Below, piece by piece: positions 1 through 10,732 of a stretch of DNA of 39,990 nucleotides. Location of the stretch: the NCBI GenBank assembly GCA_003427395.1, contig BFEA01000215.1, positions 1,479,466-1,519,455 on the forward strand, read 5' to 3'. Each line of letters starts with the position of its first letter. Within the stretch, counting starts at the first letter, position 1. Source of the DNA: Chara braunii. Taxonomy: Eukaryota; Streptophyta; Charophyceae; Charales; Characeae. Below the pieces are notes generated by a model. That model had not been told where the DNA came from and made no database searches. It worked only from the letters and a program-made list of their open reading frames with translations. The position numbers and the translations under genes were made by a program.

Positions 1-52
<52 letters not shown>
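1..52. repeat. (TC)n microsatellite
   Basis: Uninterrupted TC dinucleotide repeat that runs off the left edge of the window, so its true length is unknown. It is followed by unassigned sequence with C, T and A homopolymer runs (about 170-193 and 290-310). Confidence 0.98.
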
Positions 53-55
<3 letters not shown>

Positions 56-415
56 GCAGTCGTTGCTCTCGCTAAAAACCACCCGTCGCATGTGCAGAGA
101 GTCCCTCATAGCTATCTGTCAAAACATAGCCGCCTTATGGCGGCATGTTCATTCATTAATTTCTTTTCCCCCCCCCCCTTTTTTTTTTTTTTTAACTTCC
201 TTTGTCCCGTTCGTTCGAAACAGACAGGTGTTTTATCATCAAACGCCAAAAGGAAAAAATATAATGAAAATATAACGAAAACGAAAGAAAAGAAAAAAAA
301 AAGAAAAAAAACTTACCTCGTCGCCTGGTCGCCCGTTTTCACATGCACTTGTTGTCTCTTCTTGGGGACACTAAGTCCCCTCAGTTCCCTTTGCCTCACA
401 TTTTACTCTACTTTA

Positions 416-418
<3 letters not shown>

Positions 419-446
<28 letters not shown>

Positions 447-447
447 T
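419..447. repeat. Poly(T) tract
   Basis: Run of 29 T directly upstream of the SINE-like fragment. It could be the A-tail of a minus-strand retroposon or simple homopolymer expansion. Length calls in such runs are unreliable in short-read assemblies. Confidence 0.9.
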
Positions 448-475
448 CAATCCGTTGGTTTCGCCAACGGTCACG

Positions 476-528
476 TCGCGTCGTGGTATCCCCACGACCT
501 ATTGAAACACAGACCCAAGTTCGATTCC
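476..528 (+). mobile_element. tRNA-derived SINE head, truncated
   Basis: The segment resembles the start of the SINE at 22190-22357: an A-box-like TCGCGTCGTGGTA, a TATTGAAACACAGACCC stretch matching CTGTTGAAATGCAGACCC there, and a good B box, GTTCGATTCC, at 519-528. Spacing of the two boxes is tRNA-like. The 3' body and tail of the family are missing. The fragment stops about 12 bp before a T tract and an antisense U6 fragment, so it may be part of a SINE/U6 chimera. Confidence 0.6.
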
Positions 529-539
529 TTAGGGACTCC

Positions 540-595
540 TTTTTTTTTTTCCCCGATTTATGCGTGTCACCCTTGCGCAGGGGCCATGCCGATCT
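540..595 (-). pseudogene. U6 snRNA retro-fragment with poly(A)
   Basis: Read on the minus strand, 595-554 gives AGATCGGCATGGCCCCTG, then GCGCAAGGGTGACACGCATA and AATCG. This matches the central and 3' part of U6 snRNA (GATTAGCATGGCCCCTGCGCAAGGATGACACGCATAAATCG) with only a few changes. It is followed by CCCC/GGGG and 11 T on the + strand, that is a short A tract after U6 sequence on the minus strand. The last U6 nucleotides (AGAAATGGTCC) and the 5' half are missing. This is a reverse-transcribed fragment, not a gene. Confidence 0.75.
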
Positions 596-684
596 ACCCC
601 GCGCAACTGATTTTCAGTCGCGAGATCTCTTGATCACACGGTCGAGAGATCGGTCGCGCTCAAAGCTTGGCAGACAGCTTCAAA

Positions 685-773
685 AGGAACTAGCCCAGTG
701 GTACGGCATTTGCGATTCGATCCCGGTATCTGTCGAGTAAGAGTCCTGCACTGTATCCTACTGGCTAGTTCCT
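685..773 (+). repeat. Inverted repeat with tRNA-like boxes
   Basis: GGAACTAGCCCAG near 686 is repeated inverted as CTGGCTAGTTCC at 761-772. The left arm contains an A-box-like TAGCCCAGTGGTA, and GATTCGATCCC at about 714-724 resembles a Pol III B box, but the spacing is too short for an intact tRNA. Similar GAACTAGCTC text occurs near 28782, 28972 and 29391, which suggests a second tRNA-related retroposon family. This remains weak. Confidence 0.35.
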
Positions 774-775
774 AT

Positions 776-1261
776 CACGACAATGATAGGAGCAACTCTT
801 CTATATTAAGAGCTTGCCCAGTCACTCTTTCCCATGTCGTGGCTTTACAGGCCCTGTCTGCCTACGGCTTTGCAAATCCAGCCTGCCTGAAGTCTAATAG
901 GCTTTGCTGGCAGGCCCTGCCCTGTTGGTTGGCCGTGTGACCTCGGCATCGGCCTATCAACCCCCTGGCTCTGTGTCAACCCCCGCGGCCTAGGAAATAA
1001 AAAACCTCCCCCCTGTTTTTCCTGCGTCACGGCCCTATACCCGGCGCATCCTTTTTTTAGCCTACTTAGGCCCTGAATCGCGCGGCTTAGCAGTTGCGCG
1101 ATATTATTTTAGATAGACTAGGTCTAGCTTTAATCATTCCATGACCGCGCACCATTGCGGCATCGTCGGGAACCGCGGACGACAAGTCGTACTGCCGACT
1201 CTCGCTGTTTCGATTGAACGTCAATGACGTCAGACGCCAATGACGTCAGGCTTTAGGTTTC
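776..1261. other. No recognised feature
   Basis: Mixed-composition sequence without a convincing reading frame, repeat or RNA. It contains two close TGACGTCA-type palindromic steps (AATGACGTCAG at about 1222-1250), which may be chance. Confidence 0.5.
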
Positions 1262-1954
1262 TCAGTCGTAGGGTTGGTCCGAATAAACTTTGGCAACGTT
1301 AATCTCATCATGTTCGCAGCCCTTAGGTTGCGGTATAGTGGGCTTCCGCGTCTGTGTCAAGGTGTCGCATTTTTGGCGGCGGGCGACCAGGACGCAAAGT
1401 GGGTTCTTAGGGGGCAAAAAAAATTGGGGGACCAGTCCTTGGCAAAACTGCGGACTACCTACAACTAGCTCTGCCAGAACCGGGACTTTTGGAAAAATGA
1501 AGGACCGGTCCTCGGGTGGAAGTGGACCCCAAAAAGAAGCGGGGGGCGTTGGACCGGACCCCGGGTAGAAGCGGACCCCAAAAAGAAGTGAGGGCATGTG
1601 AACTGCAAAAGGGCCCTCAGGCCCAGGCATTGAGCCCCGTCTTCTCAAAACAGGGAGGTCAGGCACAACGAAATAGGCGTTTTGCAAGAGGCAACTTTGA
1701 CGATTTTCTGTGCTCGAACGAACATGCACAAAAATCTGAAATTTTGAGAATCCATAGATGAGGTCGTGTTCTTTCCAGAAATAATAATAGAACATTTTTA
1801 AAAAATCATTTACACTGCGAAATAATCGTCGCACCGATTCGACACATTTTCCATTTTTGCAACTCGGCCATGCCTGGGCCGATAATTTAAAAAAAAACAT
1901 TCCAACTGCAAAATAGATCGCGGCCGCAATTTGACCCATATTTAATTTTGCCAT
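1262..1954 (-). CDS. Unassigned 230-codon ORF, doubtful
   Basis: A minus-strand open frame of 230 codons that begins MAKLNMGQIAAA and has a short hydrophobic N-terminus. I recognise no domain. The middle covers an imperfect DNA duplication (about 1515-1590, a GGACCCCAAAAAGAAG motif twice), and composition changes along the frame from A/T-rich at the start to G/C-rich at the end. There is no clear promoter, splice site or partner gene. It may be a chance open frame in decayed repeat DNA or an unrecognised transposon fragment. Confidence 0.15.
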   Translation of the reverse strand: MAKLNMGQIAAAIYFAVGMFFFKLSAQAWPSCKNGKCVESVRRLFRSVNDFLKMFYYYFWKEHDLIYGFSKFQIFVHVRSSTENRQSCLLQNAYFVVPDLPVLRRRGSMPGPEGPFAVHMPSLLFGVRFYPGSGPTPPASFWGPLPPEDRSFIFPKVPVLAELVVGSPQFCQGLVPQFFLPPKNPLCVLVARRQKCDTLTQTRKPTIPQPKGCEHDEINVAKVYSDQPYD

Positions 1955-2041
1955 TCTCTCTCTCTAGAGTAGTCCNCNCCCCCCCCCCTCTCTCTCTCTC
2001 TAGAGTAGTCCCCCCCCCCCCCCCTCTCTCTCTCTCTCTCT
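1955..2041. repeat. (CT)n and poly(C) with ambiguous bases
   Basis: Repeated block: (TC)n, TAGAGTAGTCC, poly(C), then (TC)n again. The 25-30 bp unit occurs twice. The N calls at about 1977 and 1979 lie in the C run, so the local assembly is uncertain. It marks the downstream limit of the Ty3/gypsy remnant. Confidence 0.9.
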
Positions 2042-2173
2042 TGTGTTAGCTCTTAGTCTCATTGATTTGGCTACCTTAGGGCTGCGTTCCCGCGCCCACG
2101 CGGTAGACAATTCCCCAAATCCAACGAAAAGAGTCGGACAGTATCTGAGCTTGAAAAACTCGGGCAGAAACCC

Positions 2174-2440
2174 TCACAGGGGTTTCTGTCCCGACACCTC
2201 GTAGCATTCTCCTTGAGGTGCCGAATCGTTTCTCCTTTCGCCTGGTACTGTCCTGGACGCGTACTCGATGACGTGCTCGCGGCCGTCCTTTCCCTTTTGC
2301 GCCAGAATAGCGGAGATTGCCTCCGACCGCCAGTCCATGATGAGTACAAATTGCTTCTCGGGGTCGGGCCGGATCAAAATAGGGGTCGTGGCCAAGACTT
2401 CCTTCAATGTGGCAAAGGCCTGCTCGCACTCAGCGTCTCA
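2174..2440 (-). pseudogene. RNase H N-terminal fragment of pol
   Basis: Same frame as the reverse transcriptase but separated from it by a TGA at 2438-2440. The TGA sits where related elements have a Trp (context KPL-x-stop-DAECEQAF), so it is probably a single TGG to TGA change. The frame then reads KEVLATTPIL, FVLIMDW (a first-Asp region like 'LxTDAS', but altered), AILAQ and REHVIEYASRTV, all typical of Ty3/gypsy RNase H. After GECYEV the family sequence is lost (SGQKPL then stop), so the catalytic domain is incomplete. Confidence 0.85.
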
Positions 2441-3283
2441 CCTCAATGGCTTGTCCTTTCGCAAGAGGTTCGTCTTGGGGCGTGCGATTGCCGCGAAACC
2501 CTTGAGAAATCGACGATAGTACGAGGCCAGTTCCAAGAAAGCTCGAACTTGCGTCAGCGACGTGGGTGTCAGAGCGTCTCGAACTGCCGCCACTTTTCTC
2601 GAATCCGGCCACAAGCCCCCTCGCGTCACCACATACCCTAGGAACGAGATTTCCGATAGGAAAAACTCGCTCTTTTCCAGGGCAATTTTGAAGCCCGCAT
2701 CTGGCAGCACTCCAAGTGTCCATTCGATATGTTGTGCATGCCCCTGAAACGATTCCGAATACACCAGGATGTCGTCCATGTACACGATTACGCAAAAGTT
2801 CACCATTCCCTGTGTCAGTCGAGTCTTATTAACGAAATTCTGGAAGGTCATGTTCATCGCTCTTTGAAACGTAGCCGGAGCATTGCAAATGCCCATAGGA
2901 CATCGAATCAATTGCCACGTTCCTTCGAACAGTAGGAATGTCATTTTTGGACGGTCCTCTTCCTTCACTAATATGTGACGGAACCCATGGCGGATGTCGA
3001 ACTTGCTAAAGTAGTTAGCACACCCAAGTGCATCCAGCAAATCATCAATCCACTGGAGGGGATACACATCTTTGATCGTGATATCATTCAGTTTCCGATA
3101 ATCGATGCAAATGCGAATGGATCCGGTCTTTTTAGGGACTAAAACCATGGGGAAGGACCACGGTCCGGTAGCAGGCTTGATCCAACCATTGGCCTCGATT
3201 TCTCTGATCCGCTCCACAGCAGTTCGTCTTTCGACTAACGAGTACCGGTATGGTTTACAGTGAATCGGCGGGTGGGTGCCAGT
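2438..3283 (-). pseudogene. Ty3/gypsy reverse transcriptase domain
   Basis: The frame carries the ordered RT blocks: VPKKTGSIRICIDYRKLN, a YFSKFDIRHGF block (usually SKIDLRSGYHQ; His replaces Ser), CPMGICNAPATFQRAMN, and VYMDDILVYS with the YxDD catalytic pair. KSEFFLSEISFLGYVV and SYYRRFLKGFA follow at the thumb/connection. The usual first Met (3217) is not a true start; the frame continues upstream as THPPIHCKPYRYSLVERR. It would copy element RNA into DNA in cytoplasmic particles. It is inactive because it is closed by TAG upstream (3284-3286) and TGA downstream (2438-2440). Confidence 0.95.
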
Positions 3284-3658
3284 CTAGATCTCGTGTTGTA
3301 TGACTAGGGATAGTCCTATGTCTGTGTCCTCTGTACTAATCGCCCTTTGATATTCGTTTAGAATGTCTGCGATGAGTTTGTGTATTTCCTCCGGCAGATA
3401 GTCCGGCACATGCAGTTCGTAGTGGCAGTCTCGTATCGCCACCGGCAGCTGTTTTGTCCTGGCCGCGTGGGTTTTTTTCGTGGGTGGGGATGATATAAAG
3501 GAATGGTCGGAACGCCAGGAGAAGATAGTGGCAACCATTTGAGCTTCCTCTTCCCTGATTGCCACGTGTTCCTCCGGGGTGATACCATCTTCGATATCCC
3601 GGAGGTCCACACTCTCCTCGACTTTTAGTCCAATATCGAACAGGGTGAGGTCGTACAC
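3284..3658 (-). pseudogene. pol spacer between protease and RT
   Basis: Open frame of 124 codons in the same phase as the RT. It ends with LSLVIQHEI then TAG at 3284-3286, and continues past the stop into TGTHPPIHCKPYR, the conserved lead-in to Ty3/gypsy RT. The stop is therefore a nonsense mutation rather than a gene boundary. The residues EYQRAISTEDTDIGLS and YLPEEIHKLI match the region usually just upstream of the RT in such polyproteins. Confidence 0.75.
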
Positions 3659-3974
3659 CAGGGGGTTCCGGAGTCCAATTTTCGGCGCCTCCCTGTAGCA
3701 GCCGGATTTCTTTTCCTCTGGTGAGCAATGAGCCGGGAGGAATTCGTGAGATATCGCAGAAGGACCGCTTATCCCGATATCTGGATAACAATGGGGTGGT
3801 TGCCTCGTATATGGTTCGAGGGGGTTCCCAAGAATCCGTCAATCGGGATATTTGAACCAGCGGTTCTCCCATGATCAGTGCTCTGGTTCGCTATGCGTCC
3901 CTTGTGAACACGAAGGTTTTCATCGCGTTCTGTCGAAGTGGGTAGCAAACTCTTTGTCGTGTTAGCTCAATAAT

Positions 3975-4259
3975 TTAAGGATCTGCATCTTCCTCGCTCT
4001 CGGAGGTGGATGATGATAGTGTGGGTTCGACGTCGGATTCATCCGTGGATTCTTCCCACCTTATCATTCGCAGGATTTCGCCGGGTTCCTGTCGTTGTCG
4101 CTCAGGCCTCGAAGTCGTCCGAACTCGAAGGGTGAGGCGCATCGGAATGGTGTGCGGCCTTCCTCCAGTGTTGTGGAGGATGACTGCTTGTCGTTCGAAA
4201 TCCAGCGTGGCCCACAAGGTTGTGAGGGCTGGTAATCCGATGAGGACATCGGAGAACAT
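3975..4259 (-). pseudogene. Protease C-terminal part, frameshifted
   Basis: Reads DVLIGLPALTTLWATLDFERQAVILH, the 'DVILGMPWL...D(W/F)' end of retroviral-type aspartic proteases, followed by an acidic Ser/Glu-rich tail. It lies in a different frame from the upstream protease half and from the RT, so at least two frameshifts separate protease and RT. Confidence 0.75.
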
Positions 4260-5280
4260 CGTACGTGGTCACGTTTAGGACCACTACGTCGCCCAAGGCG
4301 TGAACCTTACCTATTCGGAAGGCGACGCTCACCATCCTCCCTGCAACTCGGATCTTACCTTCGTCGGCGGAGACGAAGTGATCGCCCTCCGTGAGAGGAA
4401 TCACGTTTTTCCGTCGACCGGCCCGCTTGACAACCCGTAGGGAGATGGTCACGACCACGGCCCCAAAATCAAGGACCGCACCGTAGCGGTGTCCCCAGAC
4501 TTCCACGTCGCACTCCGCGGATCTCCACGGTAAGGCTTTGATCCATAGGAAGTGATCGTCTTTTCGAATTAGGCCCATCCGGACGGGTTCGGAGATGCTT
4601 GGCTCCGCCGGCTTAGGGTCTCTAGCGAGAGCTTTTCCTTTTGCGACTACCAATTTGGCGAAGGCAAATCGCTTCCAGTTTGCCTTGCAGTGTTGTAGCA
4701 TCCGGTTATTAGCCTGTTCGGAGATAGTCAGCAGGTGTCCGATGGGCAAGGGGATGCGGTGATCCAAGGCACGAACTATGTCTAGCACATCGATTTCTCC
4801 GGTAATGAACACGGGTCCCCCGGATTCCATTTCCTTCGGGGAGGGTCTCCATTCTGAGACTTCGTTGTTGTCGGGGGCAGGTTGGATAGCCCCTATCATG
4901 CCAAGGCCTGGGTATCCCAATGACATGTATTGATCTAGCGGGATGAGCTCCGCCGCTTCTTCCGTGACCCCCGACGGGCCTGCACCGCTGTCGGTTTCTT
5001 CTATTATTGTGGCCACCCGCCCAGGTCCGTTAGCAATTGGTGCTGCAGCTGTTGGTGTGGTTCTTGTTTGCATGAGACGGTGGGGACAGTCCCGGGCTAT
5101 GTGCCCGGGCTGATGACACGTGTAACAAACACTTATGTTAGCTGCCGCCGCGCCCACTGCTGGAGTGGGGGCTGCGCCTTGCATCATTGGTGCTGCTCTG
5201 GCTACAATGGGGCACATCGATCTCATCAATGATTCGATCTGAGCATTATGCTCGAGTTGTTTCTTCTTACTTTCTTGCAT
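4102..5280 (-). pseudogene. Gag zinc knuckle and protease frame
   Basis: Open frame of 392 codons. Near residue 50 is a CCHC knuckle, CYTCHQPGHIARDC, the nucleocapsid motif. An Ala/Pro-rich linker follows, then about residues 265-345 resemble an aspartic protease: AVLDFGAVVVTIS occupies the place of the usual (A/L)xD(S/T)GA, with Phe replacing Ser/Thr after the catalytic Asp. The C-terminal 50 residues run out of frame. Its N-terminus and the gag frame (6104-5307) are in different phases, so a shift also lies between 5307 and 5280. Confidence 0.85.
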
Positions 5281-5306
5281 TAGGCTAACCAGTGTTCGAG
5301 TTAGTT

Positions 5307-6104
5307 CTAGTATCGCACTTCGCTAGGCCTTGCAGGGGCTTTCGGGGGAGGCAGGGGTGTGGCCAGAACCGGTAATCTTGAAGTCATGTCAGGTATCGAT
5401 CTCTTGGCTGCGACCTGCTCTAGGTAAGTGACTGGACCGGAAACAAAACCCATATTCTCAAATTTGTTCTGGAGTGCGGCCAGCTCGACTTTCGCTCTGG
5501 CTAGTTCCGAGGAGAGACCATCTTTTGCATGATCTTCACTTTCTAAGAAGCTAGCAGCGAATTTCCGTTCCATTTCTTCTGCCCCGTCCATTATCTGTTG
5601 CATCGTATGATGGATGGGGGAAAATTGCTTCCGTAATTTCGCCCTCATTGCCCGACTAGGAAGCCCATCGATAAATAGATCCCTCCCAACCTTTTCGTCC
5701 CTCTCGGATTTGACAAACAGTCTATAGAATCTACTGCGATATTTTGTAACATATTCGAGGGGCTTTTGAACGCGGTCTTTCATCATAAAGAAGGCTTGTT
5801 CAGGGTGGATATAGTCGAACCTGTTCAAGAGGTTCGTTTCAAAGGTCGGGAGATCTATCCAGGCGTAAGTGCTAAACCAGTGATGCGCATCCCCTCGCAA
5901 TCTAGCGGGGATGTTGATCCGAGCTTCGCCGTTGTCATATTGTTGTGCACGTAAGATAGCTAACCATGCCCCAACCAGACGGTGTGCAGGGTCGAAGAGA
6001 TACAAATTAGGTGGGGCCGTGGGTGCGCGAGCTCGGATGGGTGGTGCGGGAACAGGGGGCCCGCCTAGTTGTACATTAACATTTTGCGCCTGACTGGCGT
6101 TCAT
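5307..6104 (-). pseudogene. Retrotransposon Gag capsid
   Basis: 265 codons starting MNASQAQNVNVQ. A Pro-rich leader is followed by the retrotransposon Gag domain at about residues 35-165: ARLRGDAHHWF, FETNLLNRFDYI, KPLEYVTKYRSRFYRL and DLFIDGLPSRAMRAKLRK are the standard blocks. A helical, charged segment follows (about 165-220). Gag would form the particle that packages element RNA. This is the most intact part of the element, but it is cut off from the zinc knuckle by a frameshift. Confidence 0.9.
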
Positions 6105-6249
6105 ATTGGTGGCCGGTCGTCCGGCCGATCGGTTTCTAAGTACTATAGAATCGCGTCGCGGCGCGTTCCGATGTCTAGCCCGCCCTCTGTTCGCCAGATC
6201 GCACTGTGAGACTTATCTACCTACTTCTCTTATGAGCTCGCCACGTGTC

Positions 6250-6262
6250 GGGTCCGATACCA
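6250..6262 (-). other. Putative tRNA-Met primer-binding site
   Basis: On the minus strand the sequence is TGGTATCGGACCC, close to TGGTATCAGAGC, the initiator-tRNA-Met primer site used by many plant LTR elements. It lies about 145 bp upstream of the gag start in the element's orientation, where a primer site should be. The 5' LTR should then extend towards higher coordinates. Confidence 0.6.
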
Positions 6263-7060
6263 ACCTCACACCCAGCGCGACTTCTTGTTCGGAGTGGGAT
6301 GGGGGCCCTAAAGTGCGAAAAAGAGGGTGTGCCAAGGATTTTAGGAAAGTGGGGGTGGAGTCCCAGGTCGGAACTGAGATCTCTTGTGGCAAGTTTTAGG
6401 GACAACGGTGCAAAATGGTGCGCATGGATCGTATCTGGCGTTTCATCCTTCGGGGAAGGGGCTATGGCCTCTGCCAGTGGCGTCGCCGCGGTCGGTCCCT
6501 TATCTGGTGGATTGATGGGACACCCTGGCGGTCGTGCTGCTGTCGGCGCCGCTCGTAACAAGCTTCGAAATCCGACGGGGCGGGCCACAAGCGGAGGTTG
6601 TGCAATCGCTGCTCAACTTCGGTTCGGGTTCGGCGGATAAATCCCGAAGCTTGGCGTGTCTAGTACTGCCGACAATCCTCGCACGGTGGGCTGGGCCAAT
6701 AGCGGGCTATGGAATTTCACGGTACCACTGTGAGCTGGTGATATGGAAGGAGGAGGTGAAAGGGAGGGAAACTTAGTAATAATGGTGAAGCCTGGGGATA
6801 TGTAGTAGTGAGTATTGTCCGTATTTGGGTAGTCTGGGCCCCTAGGGTCGCGAGTTATAGCCCAGTGGAAATCCCCCACGCACAGTCGGTCGTTCTCTAT
6901 CAGACAGGGGAATTTCGAGTTTCTCAAGTTTCCCCGTCCTCTGAGTTGTTCGCCTTCCCAGTACTCGCGGTACTCCGGATCCCTCAGACTTTCACGATCG
7001 GTGATCCAAAAGGGACTTTCCTCGGCCATATCCGGCTAATGAGTTCGATTTCCCGCATCC
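6263..7060 (-). other. Possible 5' LTR region
   Basis: The stretch beyond the primer site should hold the 5' LTR. There is no second copy in the window to define ends and no clear TG...CA pair. A 138-codon minus-strand frame (7029-6613) shows no known domain and is probably fortuitous. The limits given are a guess. Confidence 0.25.
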
Positions 7061-8920
7061 TTCTGATAAATTTGGAGTCGGCTTATGCAGACGCGCGCGT
7101 ACGCCACGACTTGGTTTTTCGAGATCACGGTCAGCGTGCGCACGAGCGGCAGTGAGTCAGGCTCAAGTTTCCTGTATCGCGATAGCGATTGTATCCTACA
7201 TGCAACTATCCTACTCATGCTATGTAGGGGGGGATCCGAATGTTTCATTCATATCCATACCATTCACGTGACAAAAATGAGAGAAAAGGGGGAAAGGACA
7301 ATCAACATCTCACAACATTCTTGGTGGCCTTATAACGATCAACTTGAAGGACTAATAATAAAAACCCTAACATCCATAGCGGGTGCCTTCGATCAGAGGC
7401 AGATGGATGATAGAATTAGATAAGCATCGCAAAACAAGATCGGGAATCGGAAAAGATCACTAATGAAGAAGAGTTCACAACCATTCATGCATACATACGA
7501 GGCAAAAGCAATAAAGAAAATTTGAGACGATTCACAAGGAAAGGTCCAAAAAGACCGCGACAGAAATCGACCATAGCCGAAGCCAAAATTATACAGACGA
7601 GCAAAAGAAAGAATCTCATCCCGCACCCACAACTGCTCCCTCTCTCTCTCTCTCTGCTCCACACTCCCAATGCGGGCAGTCCATCGCCTCGCATCAACAC
7701 AGAGTTGTCACCCCGCTTGGTCCGAGCATGCAAGCCAGGTTCGCTTGTGCGCCACAGTCCGTCGCGGCCCCACATGTCAACCCCGCATACCCGACACCAG
7801 CTCGTCGGATCGCCCAACTCTCGCACTCACTCACCTTCCAAACTTGCTCATTAGCCGATCCTCACTGATCGCGCTAACCTCGAAATTCTTAGAGAGCAAA
7901 CTAATCGTGCTGGCATAATTTATAGCATGCATGCCTGCGAGAAAGGTACAGGATTAAGCCCAGGTGGATAAGAGGGAGAGAGAGGAAGTGCCTACGTCTT
8001 GCATGGCCAAGCCGCGGCGTGGGGGTCATAGCCACACTCCACGCATCGATCCGGTCATACGGGCGCTCTGGCCAATTAAAACAGAGTATGCGCGACGAGG
8101 AAGAAGGAGAAGGCGGGTAAACCTTAGGAAACCAAGAAGGAAGAAGGATACAGTTACAATTGCGCCCGCCAAAAACGACAGTTACACAAGATTAAGGGTG
8201 CAACCCAGTCAGAGCCCAGTTCCCAGCGCGGCAAGGTCCGCGCAAGCGTGGCGCAACAAAATTAAGAGTACCTAAATTCCTAGCCTAAGTCCTAATTGCA
8301 AAAGGAAATTCCGAAAAAAGCAGACGAGAAAAACAATTCCGCGAGCCCGTGGGGGCTCGACATCAGTTGAAAATTCAAATACGATATTCCCGCGCGATGA
8401 TCGCACCAGAATTCTCAGTGCTCACATCAGAACAAGAAAGAAGCTATGGCACAGTTATTTCTCGCGCTTGCCAAGGTGCGGCTACCCAACCGTTGGCACG
8501 GGATCTTCCCGACACGGATCCGACAACTCCTAGCAGAAACGAAAAGAAACGAGGACATCCATGCAATTTGTCCGCCTGACCCATCTTCCCACAGCTCACC
8601 CATTCGACCCGTCGTATTTCCCCAAGCAGCTTCGCGCAGGAAGTCGCACGATTTCAGAAAACATTTCGTCACAGCGCGCCAAACCTTGTCGAACCGCTGG
8701 TGGCACACTTTTTTTTTTTTTGGTTGGCGCTGCCAGCTATTTTGTTCCGGTAGCCCCGAACCTCGAAAAATTTCATAGGCGATGAAAAGAAATCCTACAA
8801 GGTTGGGGCCGTGTACTGGCGGTTGATATTATAAAGTACGACATGGTTTAGCCATCCTTTGTTTTGGAGAACGAGTCCTTCAACCGTTTTCAGATCGGTG
8901 GTTGAGGAAACGGGATCAGG
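7061..8920. other. Gene-poor stretch
   Basis: No convincing exon, RNA or transposon. Short features seen: a small (TC)n at 7642-7655 and a T run at 8709-8720. Overlapping open frames on both strands near 7400-7900 and 8350-8780 have no recognisable domains. Confidence 0.5.
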
Positions 8921-9176
8921 GCGGTGTGCAATGATGTTTTTACCTTTAACTCTTGTAATTTAAGATGCGTGTGGCGAGACCCTAATCCCACACAAACCCT
9001 CACTTCAACCTGTAAAATGTACTTTCATCACTTCAACCTTCAGAGATTGTATGTTCGCCTTTTGTTTGAAAAACACAACAGAACTAACAGACCACAAACA
9101 ACATGCACACCACAAACATACAAAACAACATGCACACATGCACGTCATGTACAATCATTGTGATAACATTCCAAAA

Positions 9177-9180
<4 letters not shown>

Positions 9181-9265
<85 letters not shown>
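9181..9265. repeat. (TC)n microsatellite
   Basis: About 85 bp of uninterrupted TC dinucleotides. The open frames through it are artefacts of the repeat. Confidence 0.98.
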
Positions 9266-9272
<7 letters not shown>

Positions 9273-10070
9273 GCATCTTAGATCTTTATGCCGAAACAAC
9301 AATTCACAAAACAAAAAATTGAAATAACTTTAACATAGCCAAAAAGGGACATGCACACAAACACACATACACAAACAAACTACCTACATACAACTATTTA
9401 CCCTCCCCCAACCACACAGATGTACTTACTACGGGTTGTGCACCTATGCCCTCACAGTAAGTCAATAGTCTGGACTTGGCTTGGGGCAAGTACATGGGGT
9501 ATCAAACTAATACCAACTGAGTGTGCAGGTGAGGCTGAGGGCCGGTTGGAAAATTTATTATTTTTGTCAGCTGTGTTTCGGGAAAGACAATTTGAAAGGC
9601 GTTTCCCATCTCTTCACGCCCTTGACATCTTCTTTAGCCTGTCTTCAAGTTATCATTCTTGCCTCTGGCCTCTTACTATCCCCACCGTATCTCACAGGGT
9701 GGGTCCAAGGGAGTGGCATAAGTAGATGCTTCAGTTTGCTTTGTCTCTTTGGTACTGGGATGCTGGACCAACAGTTGCAGCTTCCCCCCCATAGACTGGA
9801 GCCATCGCCCTGTGCAGGGCTCCAATTCTGATGGTTCACTCACAGCCACTGGGATAGTCCCCTTGCCCTGAGATGTTCTTGTACAAAGAAAAAGCAAAAC
9901 AGAAAAGAACCGCGACCCACTCATACAGACACTCAGATCCATGTTGGCTAAAGACCTTACTAACACTGACTAGGGGGGGGGCAAGTCGGCTATCTCAGCT
10001 GGTTGGCACCAAGTGCGGTGTGCGGGAGTATTGGCCTTATACACTACTGTTACTCAGTGGGGTTGGGGGA
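9266..10070. other. No recognised gene
   Basis: Unique-looking sequence with short CA-rich parts (9350-9420). Nothing assignable, apart from CCCCCCCCATAGACTGGAGCC near 9785, which faintly resembles the GGGCCC-core repeat family seen from 21946 onward. Confidence 0.4.
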
Positions 10071-10194
10071 AGATGAAAAGGGAGACACAACTACTGGCAA
10101 AATGCTCGGTATGTGTTAGCCGAGCCCCCACCGGTGGCCCCACCCTACCCCCTGTGTCTTAGTTGTAGTGGTAGGTGGGTCGTGAAAGGCGAAG

Positions 10195-10600
10195 TTGAGA
10201 GAAGAATATAGCTAGGTCATTCACTTGCCTTCTCTTCTCCATTTTTCTCCTCTCTTCCTCTCCTAGTCTATGTACACTATGGGGGAACACCAACCAACAT
10301 GTACCTCTTCCCAACCGACGGGGTAGGTTTGCACCATAATGTTGGTATGAGAGCAGAGCTGTACCATCCCCTCATCACGACGATGTGTCGCTGGTGGGGG
10401 AGAACCACCAGCGACACCTGACCATCCCCACATCACCGGGATGAGGGGCTGGTACAACTTTGCTCGTGCACCAAGACTGTTGTTGAAACCTACCACGTGG
10501 GTTTGAGAGATACGGGCTGGTTGGTGGTCCCTCATAGTGTACATAGAGTAGTGAGAGGAAGAAAGAGGAGAAAAGGGAAGGCAATTGATTGAGCCCCCCC
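10195..10600. repeat. Long imperfect palindrome (about 400 bp)
   Basis: Two arms fold onto each other from the outside (CTTCTCTTCTCC... against ...GGAGAAAAGGGAAGG; GTCTATGTACACTATG against CATAGTGTACATAGAG) to a perfect 13-bp core, GTGTCGCTGGTGG (10385-10397) and its complement (10405-10417), with a 7-nt loop. Flanking sequence on both sides (10080-10200, 10590-10735) is related, and a minus-strand relative lies at 21540-21680. It looks like a foldback transposon or an inverted duplication of one. Confidence 0.75.
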
Positions 10601-10732
10601 ACTGGTGGGCCACACTACTCCCTGACCACTGCCAATTAGGGCGGGGGGCAGCATGCGTCCCCTTGATCGTGAGAGGCAGCTATGCTTGCAGGGGTCCGCT
10701 GTATAGGCTTAGTAGTAGTGGTACGAAACTGA

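Larger units (their letters stand above)
2071..6262 (-). mobile_element. Degenerate Ty3/gypsy retrotransposon
   Basis: Minus-strand remnant in the order primer-binding site, gag, zinc knuckle, protease, reverse transcriptase, start of RNase H. This gag-pol order is that of Ty3/gypsy (Metaviridae) elements. RNase H stops after about 60 residues. Integrase and the 3' LTR are absent, replaced by (CT)n/C tracts at 1955-2041. Two in-frame nonsense codons and several frameshifts make it non-functional. No second LTR is in the window, so the 5' LTR cannot be delimited by comparison. Confidence 0.93.
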
